A DNA stretch of 64,000 nt, taken from the NCBI RefSeq assembly GCF_028023875.1, contig NZ_JAQIPB010000002.1, positions 806,001-870,000 on the forward strand, read 5' to 3'. Under the pieces are notes generated by a model. That model had not been told where the DNA came from and did not search any database. It was given only the letters and a program-made list of their open reading frames with translations. Positions 17,010 to 24,824 of the stretch are shown here, piece by piece. This DNA is from Xenophilus arseniciresistens (GTDB lineage Bacteria; Pseudomonadota; Gammaproteobacteria; Burkholderiales; Burkholderiaceae_C). The first letter of the stretch is position 1, and each line of letters starts with the position of its first letter. The position numbers and the translations under genes were made by a program.

Positions 17010-17708
17010 TCAGGCCGTCATCACGAAGCGCGTGGTCGCCATCATGCGCGCGGTGGTCGACGCGTTGATGGAAGGCGTGTGCAGCACGCGCATGTCCATC
17101 AGGAAGACGTCGCCGGCCCTGCCGCTCATTTCGACCACCTGTACGCCGAACTCGCGCGCCAGGGCTTCGGGCTCGCAGCCCGCCCTGAGTGTGGCGCGCA
17201 GCGCGCGCAGGGCCTCGGGCGCCAGCCGGTGCGAGCCGGCCAGCGCCAGCGTGGCACCACCGTGCGGCGCCACGTCGGCCAGCAGGAAGAAGGCCTGCAC
17301 GCCCGGCACCGGTGCGCTGGCGGATGCGGTGAGGTCCACATGCCAGTTCAGTGCATCGAGCGACCAGGCCTGCGCGCGTGGCAGCGACAGCAGCAGTTGC
17401 GTGCTGCTGGCCGCGCCGGGCGGGCGGCCGGCAAGCGCCGCCACCGCGGCCTGCAGCGCAGGCGAAAGCAGCCGCTCCTGCAACTGCGGCACCCGGATCA
17501 GGCCCGCCAACCTCGTGGTCTGTTGAAAGGCCGGCAGTTGCGCCAGCGCACTGCGCGCGCGCCCCGGTGCATTCAGGCCCCCCAGCCCCTGCTCGATCTG
17601 CTGCCGCAGGGGCCGCAGTTCGCGCGCGGGCATGAAGGCCCGAAGCGCCAGCAGGCCCTGCTGTGCAAACTGCGCCAGGTCCGGCGCGACGGGCGTGGGG
17701 CTGGCCAT
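17010..17708 (-). CDS. Phytanoyl-CoA dioxygenase-like Fe(II)/2-oxoglutarate oxygenase
   Basis: 232 residues, shorter than the roughly 270-300 residues usual for bacterial PhyH proteins. The iron facial triad reads His123-x-Asp125 and His210, with Arg221 or Arg227 as the likely 2-oxoglutarate salt-bridge residue. It should hydroxylate a small substrate using O2 and 2-oxoglutarate. It starts 28 bp after the ptxS-like gene on the same strand, so it may belong to the end of the ketogluconate transcript, although PhyH is not a known member of kgu operons. Substrate unknown. Confidence 0.78.
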   Translation of the reverse strand: MASPTPVAPDLAQFAQQGLLALRAFMPARELRPLRQQIEQGLGGLNAPGRARSALAQLPAFQQTTRLAGLIRVPQLQERLLSPALQAAVAALAGRPPGAASSTQLLLSLPRAQAWSLDALNWHVDLTASASAPVPGVQAFFLLADVAPHGGATLALAGSHRLAPEALRALRATLRAGCEPEALAREFGVQVVEMSGRAGDVFLMDMRVLHTPSINASTTARMMATTRFVMTA

Positions 17709-17736
17709 GGGCGGCAGGGCGACCCGGCTCAGCCTC

Positions 17737-18774
17737 TCAAGCCCCGGCCGCCGACGAGCCGCGCACCTTGAGCTCGCCGGGCAGCAGCGACTGCCGCGGC
17801 GGGCCTTCGAGCCCGTGCAGCCGCTCGATCAGGCAGCGCGCCGCCGTGCGGCCGATCTCGTCGGTGGGCTGGGCGATGGTGGACAGGCCCGGGCCGATGA
17901 GCGAGGCCCACTCGGGATCGTCGAAGCCCACGAAGCCCAGTTCCTGGCCGAACTGCCAGCCCAGGCTCGCCACCGCGCGCGCCACGCGCAGCGTGACCAC
18001 CGCATTGCCGGCCAGCACCGCAGCGCGCACACCCTTGCGCCGCTGGGCGCGCCTGTGCAGGGCCTGCAGGGCCGCCTGCAGGCCCTCGTCATCGCCCTCC
18101 TCGCTTTCGAAGACTTCGCCGCGCGCGGCCTTGGCATGCGCCTCCATGCAGGCGCTGAAGGCGGCCGCACGCTCGCGCCGGGTGCTCACGCCCTTGAGCG
18201 GCTCGCTCACGAAGAGCAGCTCGCGCCAGCCGCCGTCGAGCAGGTGCTCGCAGGCCTGCTGGACGGCGGCGCGGTTGTCCAGCGACACGAAGTCGGCATG
18301 CATGCCCACGTGGCGCCGGTCCACCAGCACCGCGGGCTTGCCCTGCGTGGCCATGGCATCGACCACGCCGCTGCCGCGGCCGAGCGTGTTGAGGATGAAG
18401 CCATCGACCTGGTAGCCGGCCAGGGCCTGGATGGCCTCCTGCTCGCGGCCCGGCTCGTTGCCCAGGTTGAACAGCATCACCAGGTAGCCGGCGTCCTGGC
18501 AGGCCTTCTCGGCGCCGCGCAGCACGGCCACCGAATAGGGGTTGGTGATGTCGGCCACGATCAGGCCGATCAGCCGCGAGCGGCCCCGGCTGAGCGCCTG
18601 CGCCATGGGGCTGGGCGAATAGCCCAGCTGGGCCACGGCGGCTTCCACGCGCGCGGCGATGTCGGGGCTCAGCAGCTTCTCGCGGTGGTTGAGAAAGCGC
18701 GAGACCGTGGCCTTCGAAACGCCCGCGGCGCTGGCCACGTCGGCGATGGTGGCGCGGCGCACGTGGAGGTTCAT
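17737..18774 (-). CDS. ptxS: PtxS-like LacI-family repressor
   Basis: 345 residues with an N-terminal LacI HTH (ATIADVASAAGVSKATVSRF, residues 8-27), a hinge helix and a periplasmic-binding-protein-like sensor domain (about 60-340). The HTH-proximal LLS..IA..VAQLGY.P..MA..L.RGR.RLIG pattern and VADI.NPYSVAV resemble pseudomonad PtxS, the 2-ketogluconate-responsive repressor. Its start overlaps the kguD-like stop (ATGA), and the first gene of the operon is preceded by an exact PtxS-type palindrome. It probably represses the whole operon, including itself, until 2-ketogluconate binds. Confidence 0.82.
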   Translation of the reverse strand: MNLHVRRATIADVASAAGVSKATVSRFLNHREKLLSPDIAARVEAAVAQLGYSPSPMAQALSRGRSRLIGLIVADITNPYSVAVLRGAEKACQDAGYLVMLFNLGNEPGREQEAIQALAGYQVDGFILNTLGRGSGVVDAMATQGKPAVLVDRRHVGMHADFVSLDNRAAVQQACEHLLDGGWRELLFVSEPLKGVSTRRERAAAFSACMEAHAKAARGEVFESEEGDDEGLQAALQALHRRAQRRKGVRAAVLAGNAVVTLRVARAVASLGWQFGQELGFVGFDDPEWASLIGPGLSTIAQPTDEIGRTAARCLIERLHGLEGPPRQSLLPGELKVRGSSAAGA

Positions 18775-19754
18775 GCCGCGGCCGTGTCGTAGACCGCCGC
18801 GGGCCGCTGCCCGGCCAGCGCGGCCAGCAGGTTGTCCACGGCCAGGCGGTTCATGGCGTAGCGGGTTTCGTGCGTGGCCGAGCCGATGTGCGGCAGCGGC
18901 GTGACGCGCGGGTGCGTGCGCAGCGGCGACTCGCCGGGCAAGGGCTCTTTGGCGAACACGTCCAGGCCGGCGGCGCGCAGCTGGCCGCTGTCCAGCGCGG
19001 CCAGCAGCGCCGCTTCATCGACCGTGGCGCCGCGCCCGCCGTTGATGAAGATCGCGCCCGGCTTCATGCGCGAGAACAGCCGCGCGTCGATCAGGCCGCG
19101 CGTGCTGTCCGACAGCGGCAGCATCGCGACCACGAAATCCGATTCGGCCAGCAGCGCATCGAGCGTGCGGTGTTCGGCATGGCCCAGCAGGGCGGGCGCC
19201 TGCACGGCCAGGTCGACCGGCCGGCGCGTGTGGTAGCGCACCGGCATGCCAAAACCCAGCGCGGCGCGGCGCGCGATGGCCTGGCCGATGCGCCCGAAGC
19301 CCAGCAGCCCCAGCGTCTTGCCGTGCACGTCGAAGCCGAAGAATTCCTCGCCGATGTTGCGCGTCCAGCGACCCTCGCGCACGAGGTTGGACAGTTCCAC
19401 CACGCGGCGGCTGGTGGCCATCAGCAGCGCGAACACGGTGTCGGCCACGGTTTCGTCGAGCACGCCGGGTGTGTGGCACAGCAGGATGCCGCGCCGGTGC
19501 AGCTCGGCCAGCGCGTAGTTGTCCACGCCCACCGACACGCTGGAGATGACCTTGAGCGCGGGTGCCCGCTCGAGCACGGCCGCGTCAATGGGGAAGCTGG
19601 AGCCGATCAGCGCCTGGGCCAGGGGCAGCGCCGCATCGAAGGCGGCGCGGTCGGTCTTGGGGTCGGCCACCGTGACGCTGTGCGCGGCCTGCAGGCGGGC
19701 CAGCTGGTCGGCCGGGAGTTCGCGAAAGACGAGGATGTTCTGGCGTGTGCTCAT
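18771..19754 (-). CDS. kguD: KguD-like D-2-hydroxyacid dehydrogenase (2-ketogluconate-6-P reductase)
   Basis: 327 residues from the ATG at 19754 (an ATG at 19766 is also possible; neither has a good ribosome-binding site). Rossmann motif LGLLGFGRIGQAIARR, catalytic Arg in NGGRGATVDE, Glu near DVFAKEP and His in PHIGSAT identify the D-isomer-specific 2-hydroxyacid dehydrogenase family. Close relatives include glyoxylate/hydroxypyruvate reductase B and KguD, which reduces 2-keto-6-phosphogluconate to 6-phosphogluconate. The KguD assignment rests on the adjacent kguK, kguE and ptxS-like genes. Confidence 0.78.
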   Translation of the reverse strand: MSTRQNILVFRELPADQLARLQAAHSVTVADPKTDRAAFDAALPLAQALIGSSFPIDAAVLERAPALKVISSVSVGVDNYALAELHRRGILLCHTPGVLDETVADTVFALLMATSRRVVELSNLVREGRWTRNIGEEFFGFDVHGKTLGLLGFGRIGQAIARRAALGFGMPVRYHTRRPVDLAVQAPALLGHAEHRTLDALLAESDFVVAMLPLSDSTRGLIDARLFSRMKPGAIFINGGRGATVDEAALLAALDSGQLRAAGLDVFAKEPLPGESPLRTHPRVTPLPHIGSATHETRYAMNRLAVDNLLAALAGQRPAAVYDTAAA

Positions 19755-19841
19755 GAGGTTTGGCATCGAACCGGCGCAGGAGGCTGCGGGTGCCGCATTG
19801 TCATTCGAGCCGGCACCGCCCCTGGGCCGCGAAATCGGATT

Positions 19842-20807
19842 TCAGAAACCGGCCGCTTCCAGTTGCGCACGCGTGGGCAGCCCTTCGGTGTCGCCCAGCA
19901 CCTGCACGGCGCGCGCGCCGATCCAGGCGCCGCGGCGCACGGCCTCGGGCACGCTGCGGCCTTCCAGCAGCGCGCTGATCACGCCGGCCGCGAAGCCGTC
20001 GCCCGCGCCCACGGTGTCGATGACTTCCTTCACCGGGAAACCGTCGACATGGCCCGTGCCTGCCGTGTCGCTGTCGTACCAGGCGCCCTCGGGGCCGAGC
20101 TTGACCACCACCAGCTTCGCGCCGCGCTCGCGGTAGAAGCGGGCCACGCCCTCGGGCGTGGTCTCGCCCGTGAGCAGGCGGCCTTCCTCGATGCCCGGCA
20201 GCACCCAGTCGGCGCGCGCCGCCAGGTCGTTGATGCACTGGCGCATGCGCTCGGTGCTGCCCCATAGCGTGGGCCGCAGGTTGGTGTCGAAGGAGATGGT
20301 GCGCCCGGCCGCGCGCGCCACGTCAAGCGTGCGCAGGGCCGTGGCCAGCGTGCTCTCGGACACTGCGGCAAACACGCCCGTGGCATGCAGGTGGCGCGCA
20401 GAACGCAGCCAGGCCTCGTCGATGTCTTCGGGCCGCATCTGGCTGGCGGCCGAGCCCTTGCGGTGGTATTCCACCGGCGGGTCGCTGCCGTCGGTCACGC
20501 GGCCCTTGAACTGGAAGCCGGTCTTTTGCGTGGGGTCGCACACCACATGCGAGCAGTCGATGCCCTCGCCCTGCATGGCCGCCAGCAGCGCGCGGCCCAT
20601 GGAATCGGTGCCCAGCCGACTGGCCCAGCCCACCTTCAGGCCCAGCCGCGCCAGGCCGATGGCCACGTTGGTCTCGGCGCCCGCGGTGCGCTTGTGAAAG
20701 AGGGTCGCGTTCTCGATGGGGCCGGGTTCGTCGGCCACCAGCAGCAGCATGGCTTCGCCGAAAGTGGCGACGTCGAAGGCCACGGGGGGGCGCTCAGGCG
20801 AGGTCAT
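19842..20807 (-). CDS. kguK: KguK-like 2-ketogluconate kinase (PfkB family)
   Basis: 321-residue ribokinase/PfkB-family sugar kinase. The AGAETNVAIGLARLG stretch is PfkB signature 1 and DTVGAGDGFAAG (catalytic Asp) is signature 2. Segments such as HKRTAGAETNVAIGLARLG, ARHLHATG and WVLPGIEEGRLLTG recall pseudomonad KguK and 2-keto-3-deoxygluconate kinases. It would phosphorylate 2-ketogluconate at C6. The ATG lies 14 nt inside the end of kguE, indicating tight coupling. A 2-keto-3-deoxygluconate kinase role is the main alternative. Confidence 0.82.
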   Translation of the reverse strand: MTSPERPPVAFDVATFGEAMLLLVADEPGPIENATLFHKRTAGAETNVAIGLARLGLKVGWASRLGTDSMGRALLAAMQGEGIDCSHVVCDPTQKTGFQFKGRVTDGSDPPVEYHRKGSAASQMRPEDIDEAWLRSARHLHATGVFAAVSESTLATALRTLDVARAAGRTISFDTNLRPTLWGSTERMRQCINDLAARADWVLPGIEEGRLLTGETTPEGVARFYRERGAKLVVVKLGPEGAWYDSDTAGTGHVDGFPVKEVIDTVGAGDGFAAGVISALLEGRSVPEAVRRGAWIGARAVQVLGDTEGLPTRAQLEAAGF

Positions 20808-21567
20808 GCGCAAGGCTCCGTTCGGCATGCAGGGCGCGCAGCTGGGCCAGCTCGGCGCGCGTGACGGCCAGCAGGTCGTCGCCCACCAGCGGGTATTCGA
20901 TGGCATGGGGCACGTCGGCCGGCAGCTCGCGCAGCACGGCGCGCCAGGGCGCACTCGACTGGGCCAGCGGCACCGCCACCCATTTGTCGGGCCGGCGGAA
21001 CACGCCCTTGGCATGCACGTAGCGCACATGCGGCGCCAGCGCGCGCGCCGCCTGCAGCGGGCATTCGCCCAGCCAGTGCCAGTTGCCCATGTCGAAGGTC
21101 AGGCCCAGCTGCAGGCCCGCGTCGGCCTGCGCGGCCACGAAGCGCTGCATGGCCGAAAGCGTGCCCGCGCGCACGGTCTGGTCGTTCTCGATCAGCAGCT
21201 CCACGGCCGATTGCGCCTGCAGCCGCGCGCGCAGCTCGGCCAGCGAGCCGCGGGAGCGGCCCGCGTCGAAGCCGCCGATGGCCATCTTCAGGCGCGGCGC
21301 GGCCAGCGCATCGGCGCGCGAAAGGCCCAGTGCCAGTGCCTCGGTGTCCAGCGTGCCGTCGGCACGCCACAGGCCCTCGGGGCTCGAGTAGACGGCGGCA
21401 CGGCCGCGCAGTTCGGGCAGCTCGCGCGCGGCGTCGCGCAGCAGCTCGCCGCGCACTTCCACGCTGTCGGCGCCCGCCTCGGCGGCCAGCGCGGTGCACC
21501 AGGACTGGCCATGGCGCAGCAGTTCCGCCGCACCGAAGGAGGACAGGGAGATGAGCGTGCTGAACAT
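20794..21567 (-). CDS. kguE: KguE-like sugar phosphate isomerase/epimerase
   Basis: 257 residues of the xylose-isomerase-like TIM-barrel family. The N-terminus (ISLSSFGAAELLRHGQSW, then GADSVEVRGELL) is the recognisable KguE start; ENDQ and FDMGNWHW supply metal-binding residues of the barrel. The exact reaction of KguE is not established, although it is always part of 2-ketogluconate operons. The ATG shares one base with the stop of the ABC ATPase gene (TGATG) and its own end overlaps kguK by 14 nt. Confidence 0.82.
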   Translation of the reverse strand: MFSTLISLSSFGAAELLRHGQSWCTALAAEAGADSVEVRGELLRDAARELPELRGRAAVYSSPEGLWRADGTLDTEALALGLSRADALAAPRLKMAIGGFDAGRSRGSLAELRARLQAQSAVELLIENDQTVRAGTLSAMQRFVAAQADAGLQLGLTFDMGNWHWLGECPLQAARALAPHVRYVHAKGVFRRPDKWVAVPLAQSSAPWRAVLRELPADVPHAIEYPLVGDDLLAVTRAELAQLRALHAERSLAHDLA

Positions 21568-22331
21568 CAGTGTTGCGAAAGGATCTGGCCCAGGAACTGG
21601 CGCGTCTTCTCGTGCTTCGGGTTGCCGAAGAATTCGGCGGGCGGCCCCTGCTCCACGATCCTGCCCTCGGCCATGAAGATCACGCGGTCGGCCACGCTGC
21701 GGGCAAAGCCCATCTCGTGCGTGACGCACAGCATGGTCATGCCGTCCTCGGCCAGGCCGATCATGGTGTCGAGCACTTCCTTGACCATCTCCGGGTCCAG
21801 CGCCGAGGTGGGCTCGTCGAACAGCATGATGCGCGGCGCCATGCACAGCGCGCGTGCAATGGCCACGCGCTGCTGCTGGCCGCCCGAAAGCTGGCTCGGG
21901 TACTTGTGGGCCTGCTCGGGGATGCGCACCCGCGTGAGGTACTTCATCGCCACTTCTTCGGCCTCGGCACGGCTCATGCCGCGCGAGCGCATCGGCGCCA
22001 GCGTGCAGTTCTGCAGGATGGTCAGGTGCGGGAACAGGTTGAACTGCTGGAACACCATGCCCACTTCGGCGCGCACGGCATCCACGTTCTTCCCGCCAGC
22101 CGTCAGCTCGATGCCATCGACCGTGATCTGGCCCTTTTGCACCGTCTCGAGCCGGTTGATGCAGCGGATCAGCGTGGACTTGCCCGAGCCCGAAGGCCCG
22201 CAGATCACGATCCGCTCGCCCGTGCGCACCGACAGGTCGATGTCGGTCAGCACCTGGAATTCGCCGTACCACTTGTTCACCCCCTGCATGCGGATGATCG
22301 GGTCGGCAGCGCTGTTGGAATCTGGCGTCAT
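21567..22331 (-). CDS. Polar-amino-acid-type ABC transporter ATPase
   Basis: 254 residues with Walker [11 protein letters not shown]-loop FQQFNLFPH, signature [14 protein letters not shown], Walker [13 protein letters not shown] and switch VTHEMGFA, all characteristic of GlnQ/HisP-type ATPases. It works with the two permeases and the receptor encoded upstream. Its stop is fused to the kguE start (TGATG), which ties this importer to ketogluconate metabolism rather than to amino acids. The imported solute is inferred from context only. Confidence 0.93.
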   Translation of the reverse strand: MTPDSNSAADPIIRMQGVNKWYGEFQVLTDIDLSVRTGERIVICGPSGSGKSTLIRCINRLETVQKGQITVDGIELTAGGKNVDAVRAEVGMVFQQFNLFPHLTILQNCTLAPMRSRGMSRAEAEEVAMKYLTRVRIPEQAHKYPSQLSGGQQQRVAIARALCMAPRIMLFDEPTSALDPEMVKEVLDTMIGLAEDGMTMLCVTHEMGFARSVADRVIFMAEGRIVEQGPPAEFFGNPKHEKTRQFLGQILSQH

Positions 22332-22386
22332 GGCGTGGAGGCTTACAGGGAAACAGAGGCAAACATGTGCGCGGTTTAAACCCAGG

Positions 22387-22476
22387 GCACCCGTGGAACT
22401 GGCTCTGCCAGGCCACCGGGTGCGCCCCCCTTCGCGCAGCAGAAGGGGGGAGCGGCGAAGCCGCTTGGGGGGTTGT
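22387..22476. repeat. GC-rich intergenic repeat with stacked hairpins
   Basis: The 147-bp gap between the receptor and ATPase genes holds three inverted repeats: GCACCCG (22387) with CGGGTGC, CCCCCCTTC (22425-22433) with GAAGGGGGG (22442-22450), and GCGGC-GAA-GCCGC (22452-22464). It resembles dispersed intergenic repeats of Comamonadaceae genomes. Inside an operon such structures often stabilise the upstream message, here the abundant receptor mRNA. There is no T-tract, so it is probably not a full terminator. Confidence 0.55.
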
Positions 22477-22478
22477 GC

Positions 22479-23264
22479 TTAGAACTTCGGGAAATCGGCC
22501 CCCAGCCACTTCTGGTAGAGCTTGTTCAGCTCGCCATTGGCCGTGTTCTTGTCGATGAAGGCGTTCACGGCCGCGAGCAGTTCCTGCTGGCCCGGGCGCA
22601 GCGCAATGCCCATGCCCTGCTGCAGCAGGTTGAACTTGTTCTCGAAGGTGTTGGCCGGCACGCGCTTGGCGATCTGCGCGGCCACGGTGACCGAGCAGCC
22701 GATCGCATCGACCTGGCCCGACATCAGCGCCTGCATGGCCGAGGCGTCGTCGTCGAAGCGGCGGATCTCGGTGCCCTCGGGCGCGGCCTTGGTCACGGCC
22801 ACGTCCTGGGTGCTGGCGCGGGCCACGCCCACGCGCACGCCCTTGAGGTCGGCCGCGCTCTTGATGTTGGCGCTCTTCTTGCCGTACAGCACGATGGTGG
22901 CGGCGGCATAGGGCTTGGAGAAGTCCACCTGCTTGGCACGCTCGGGCGTGACGGCCAGCGAGGCCACCAGCACGTCGACCTTGTTGGTCAGCAGGAAGGG
23001 GATGCGGTTGGGGCCGGTGACGGGCACGATGTTGGCCTTCACGCCCAGCTCCTTGGCCAGCAGCTTGGCCACGTCGGCGTCGTAGCCGTCGGGCTGGTTC
23101 TTCGCGTCGGTGGTGCCGTAGGGCGGGAAGTCCACCAGCATGCCGATGGTCAGCTCGCCCTTCTTCTTGAGATCGGCCACGCTCTGCGCGGCAGCGAAGG
23201 GAGCCAGGGTGCTCAGCGCGGCGCCCAGGCCCAGGGCGATGGCGGTGCGGCGGGTGGTGGTCAT
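22479..23264 (-). CDS. ABC transporter periplasmic receptor (amino-acid-binding type)
   Basis: 261 residues: a signal peptide (MTTTRRTAIALGLGAALS, cleavage near AAAQS), then a type-II periplasmic binding fold (about 30-255) of the SBP_bac_3 family, with the usual GELTIGMLVDFPPYG start. An AAGGAG ribosome-binding site precedes the ATG. It lies between the permease genes and the ATPase gene. In this operon the ligand may be 2-ketogluconate or a related sugar acid rather than an amino acid. Confidence 0.9.
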   Translation of the reverse strand: MTTTRRTAIALGLGAALSTLAPFAAAQSVADLKKKGELTIGMLVDFPPYGTTDAKNQPDGYDADVAKLLAKELGVKANIVPVTGPNRIPFLLTNKVDVLVASLAVTPERAKQVDFSKPYAAATIVLYGKKSANIKSAADLKGVRVGVARASTQDVAVTKAAPEGTEIRRFDDDASAMQALMSGQVDAIGCSVTVAAQIAKRVPANTFENKFNLLQQGMGIALRPGQQELLAAVNAFIDKNTANGELNKLYQKWLGADFPKF

Positions 23265-23346
23265 CTCAAAAGTCTCCTTGGATCGAGGGAACGGACACGA
23301 ACGGTGAAAAGAAAAGAGCAGCGGCGGCGACGGGGCTGAGCGCCGC

Positions 23347-24000
23347 TCAGCGCGCCAGGGCGCGGGCGCGCCGGCGCTCCATGCGCGCAGCCAGCAGCGA
23401 CAGCGGCCAGCAGATCACGAAGTAGATGGCAGCCACCGTGGTGAACACATGCAGCGGCTGGAAGGTGGCGTTGTTGATGATCTGGCCGGCGCGCGTGATC
23501 TCGGTGAAGCCGATGATGGCCGCCAGCGAGGTGCCCTTGATGATCTGCACCACATAGCCCACCGTGGGCGGCAGCGCGATCTTGAAGGCCTGCGGCAGGA
23601 TCACATCGCGCATGCGGTCCACGTAAGAGAGGTTCAGCGCCAGGGCCGCTTCGCGCTGGCCGCCCGGAATGGCCTGGATGCAGCCGCGCCAGATCTCGCC
23701 CAGGAAGGCCGCGCTGTTCAGGATGAGCGCGATGCCGGCCGCGATCCAGGGGTTGATGTCGAAACCCAGCACGGGCGCGCCGAAGAAGATCAGGAACAGC
23801 TGCAGCAGCAGCGGCGTGCCCTGGAAGACCTGGATGAAGCCCGTCGCCAGCCACTGGGCCGCGCGGCTGTCGCTGGTGCGTGCCAGCGCGATGATCAACC
23901 CCAGGATGGCCCCGCCCACGAAGGCGATGGCCGACAGCGCCAGGGTCCACCTGGCGGCTTCGAGGATGAAGAGGAATTCGGAATAGCCGAAGGTGCGCAT
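23347..24000 (-). CDS. ABC transporter permease (HisM/GlnP type)
   Basis: 217-residue inner-membrane protein with five or so membrane segments and the polar amino acid permease loop (AALALNLSYVDRMRDVILPQAF). It pairs with the permease encoded 16 bp upstream to form a heterodimeric channel. The FQGTPLLLQLFLIFFG segment is typical of this family. It is the second gene of the operon headed by the PtxS-type operator. Confidence 0.93.
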   Translation of the reverse strand: MRTFGYSEFLFILEAARWTLALSAIAFVGGAILGLIIALARTSDSRAAQWLATGFIQVFQGTPLLLQLFLIFFGAPVLGFDINPWIAAGIALILNSAAFLGEIWRGCIQAIPGGQREAALALNLSYVDRMRDVILPQAFKIALPPTVGYVVQIIKGTSLAAIIGFTEITRAGQIINNATFQPLHVFTTVAAIYFVICWPLSLLAARMERRRARALAR

Positions 24001-24016
24001 GTCAGGCTCCGGGTCC

Positions 24017-24688
24017 TTATCGCTTGTCGGGGTAGTGCAGGAACTGGCGGTACATCAGCTTGAACAGCGCCGAAAACGCCAGCGCCAGCGCCAGGTAGAT
24101 GCCCGTGACCACGATGTAGATCTCGAAGCTGCGGAAGGTCTGCGACTGCAGGTTGGCGGCCACCGAGGTCAGGTCGTCGGCCGAGATCACCGACACCACG
24201 GCCGAGCTGAGCATCAGCAGGATGAACTGGCTGGTCAGCGCCGGGTAGATGGCCTTGAGCGCGGGCTTGATGATGATGAAGCGGAAGATCTCCCAGCCCT
24301 TGAGATTCAGCGCGCGGCCGGCCTCGATCTGGCCCTTGGGGATCGATTCGATGCCCGCGCGGATGATCTCGGTCGCATAGGCGCCCAGGTTCACCACCAT
24401 GGCCACCAGCGCGGCCGTGTAGGGCGACCAGCGCAGGCCGATGGCCGGCAGGGCGAAGAAGAAAAAGAAGAGCTGGATCAGGAAGGGCGTGTTGCGGATC
24501 AGCTCGATGTAGGCATTGATCACGAAGCGCAGCACGGCCGGGCCCGAGGTCTTGCCCCAGGCGCAGACCACGGCCACGAGCAGGCCCAGCAAGGTGGCCG
24601 TCAGCGAAAGCTGGATGGTGATCCAGGTCCCCTTGAGCAGAAGGGGCCAGGCGGCGAAGACCGCGTCGAATTGGAACTGGTAGTTCAT
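24017..24688 (-). CDS. ABC transporter permease (HisQ/GlnP type), first gene of kgu-like operon
   Basis: 223-residue inner-membrane protein with the same fold as its neighbour. IRNTPFLIQLFFFFFALP and the EAA loop AGRALNLKGWEIFRFIIIKPA place it in the polar amino acid permease family. It is the promoter-proximal gene of the eight-gene leftward unit ending in the ptxS-like gene. An 18-bp perfect palindrome lies 56 bp before its start codon. No strong ribosome-binding site is visible. Confidence 0.93.
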   Translation of the reverse strand: MNYQFQFDAVFAAWPLLLKGTWITIQLSLTATLLGLLVAVVCAWGKTSGPAVLRFVINAYIELIRNTPFLIQLFFFFFALPAIGLRWSPYTAALVAMVVNLGAYATEIIRAGIESIPKGQIEAGRALNLKGWEIFRFIIIKPALKAIYPALTSQFILLMLSSAVVSVISADDLTSVAANLQSQTFRSFEIYIVVTGIYLALALAFSALFKLMYRQFLHYPDKR

Positions 24689-24744
24689 GGCGGAGCGTGA
24701 ACGGCAAGGCCGCGCACAGACCGAGAAAGAATGCGCGAAGCGTA

Positions 24745-24762
24745 TCTGAAACCGGTTTCAGA
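24745..24762. promoter_or_regulatory. PtxS-type operator
   Basis: Perfect 18-bp palindrome TCTGAAACCGGTTTCAGA. It contains TGAAACCGGTTTCA (24747-24760), identical to the PtxS operator described for pseudomonads. It lies upstream of the first gene of an operon that encodes its own PtxS-like repressor, so repression relieved by 2-ketogluconate is the natural reading. Confidence 0.85.
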
Positions 24763-24824
24763 ACCATCTAGGGATTCCCCTTAGATGCCCCGTTCCGCCA
24801 GACCCCGCTGCCTAAACTGCGGCC

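Noticed and set aside
19829..19846. Second PtxS-like site (GAAATC-G-GATTTC) near the start of the kguD-like gene.
   Set aside because: The dyad has an odd centre and differs from TGAAACCGGTTTCA at several positions, and it overlaps the end of kguK; not enough support.
22372..22385. GGTTTAAACC palindrome upstream of the ABC ATPase gene as a regulator site.
   Set aside because: Only 10 bp, inside an operon, with no second copy near a promoter.
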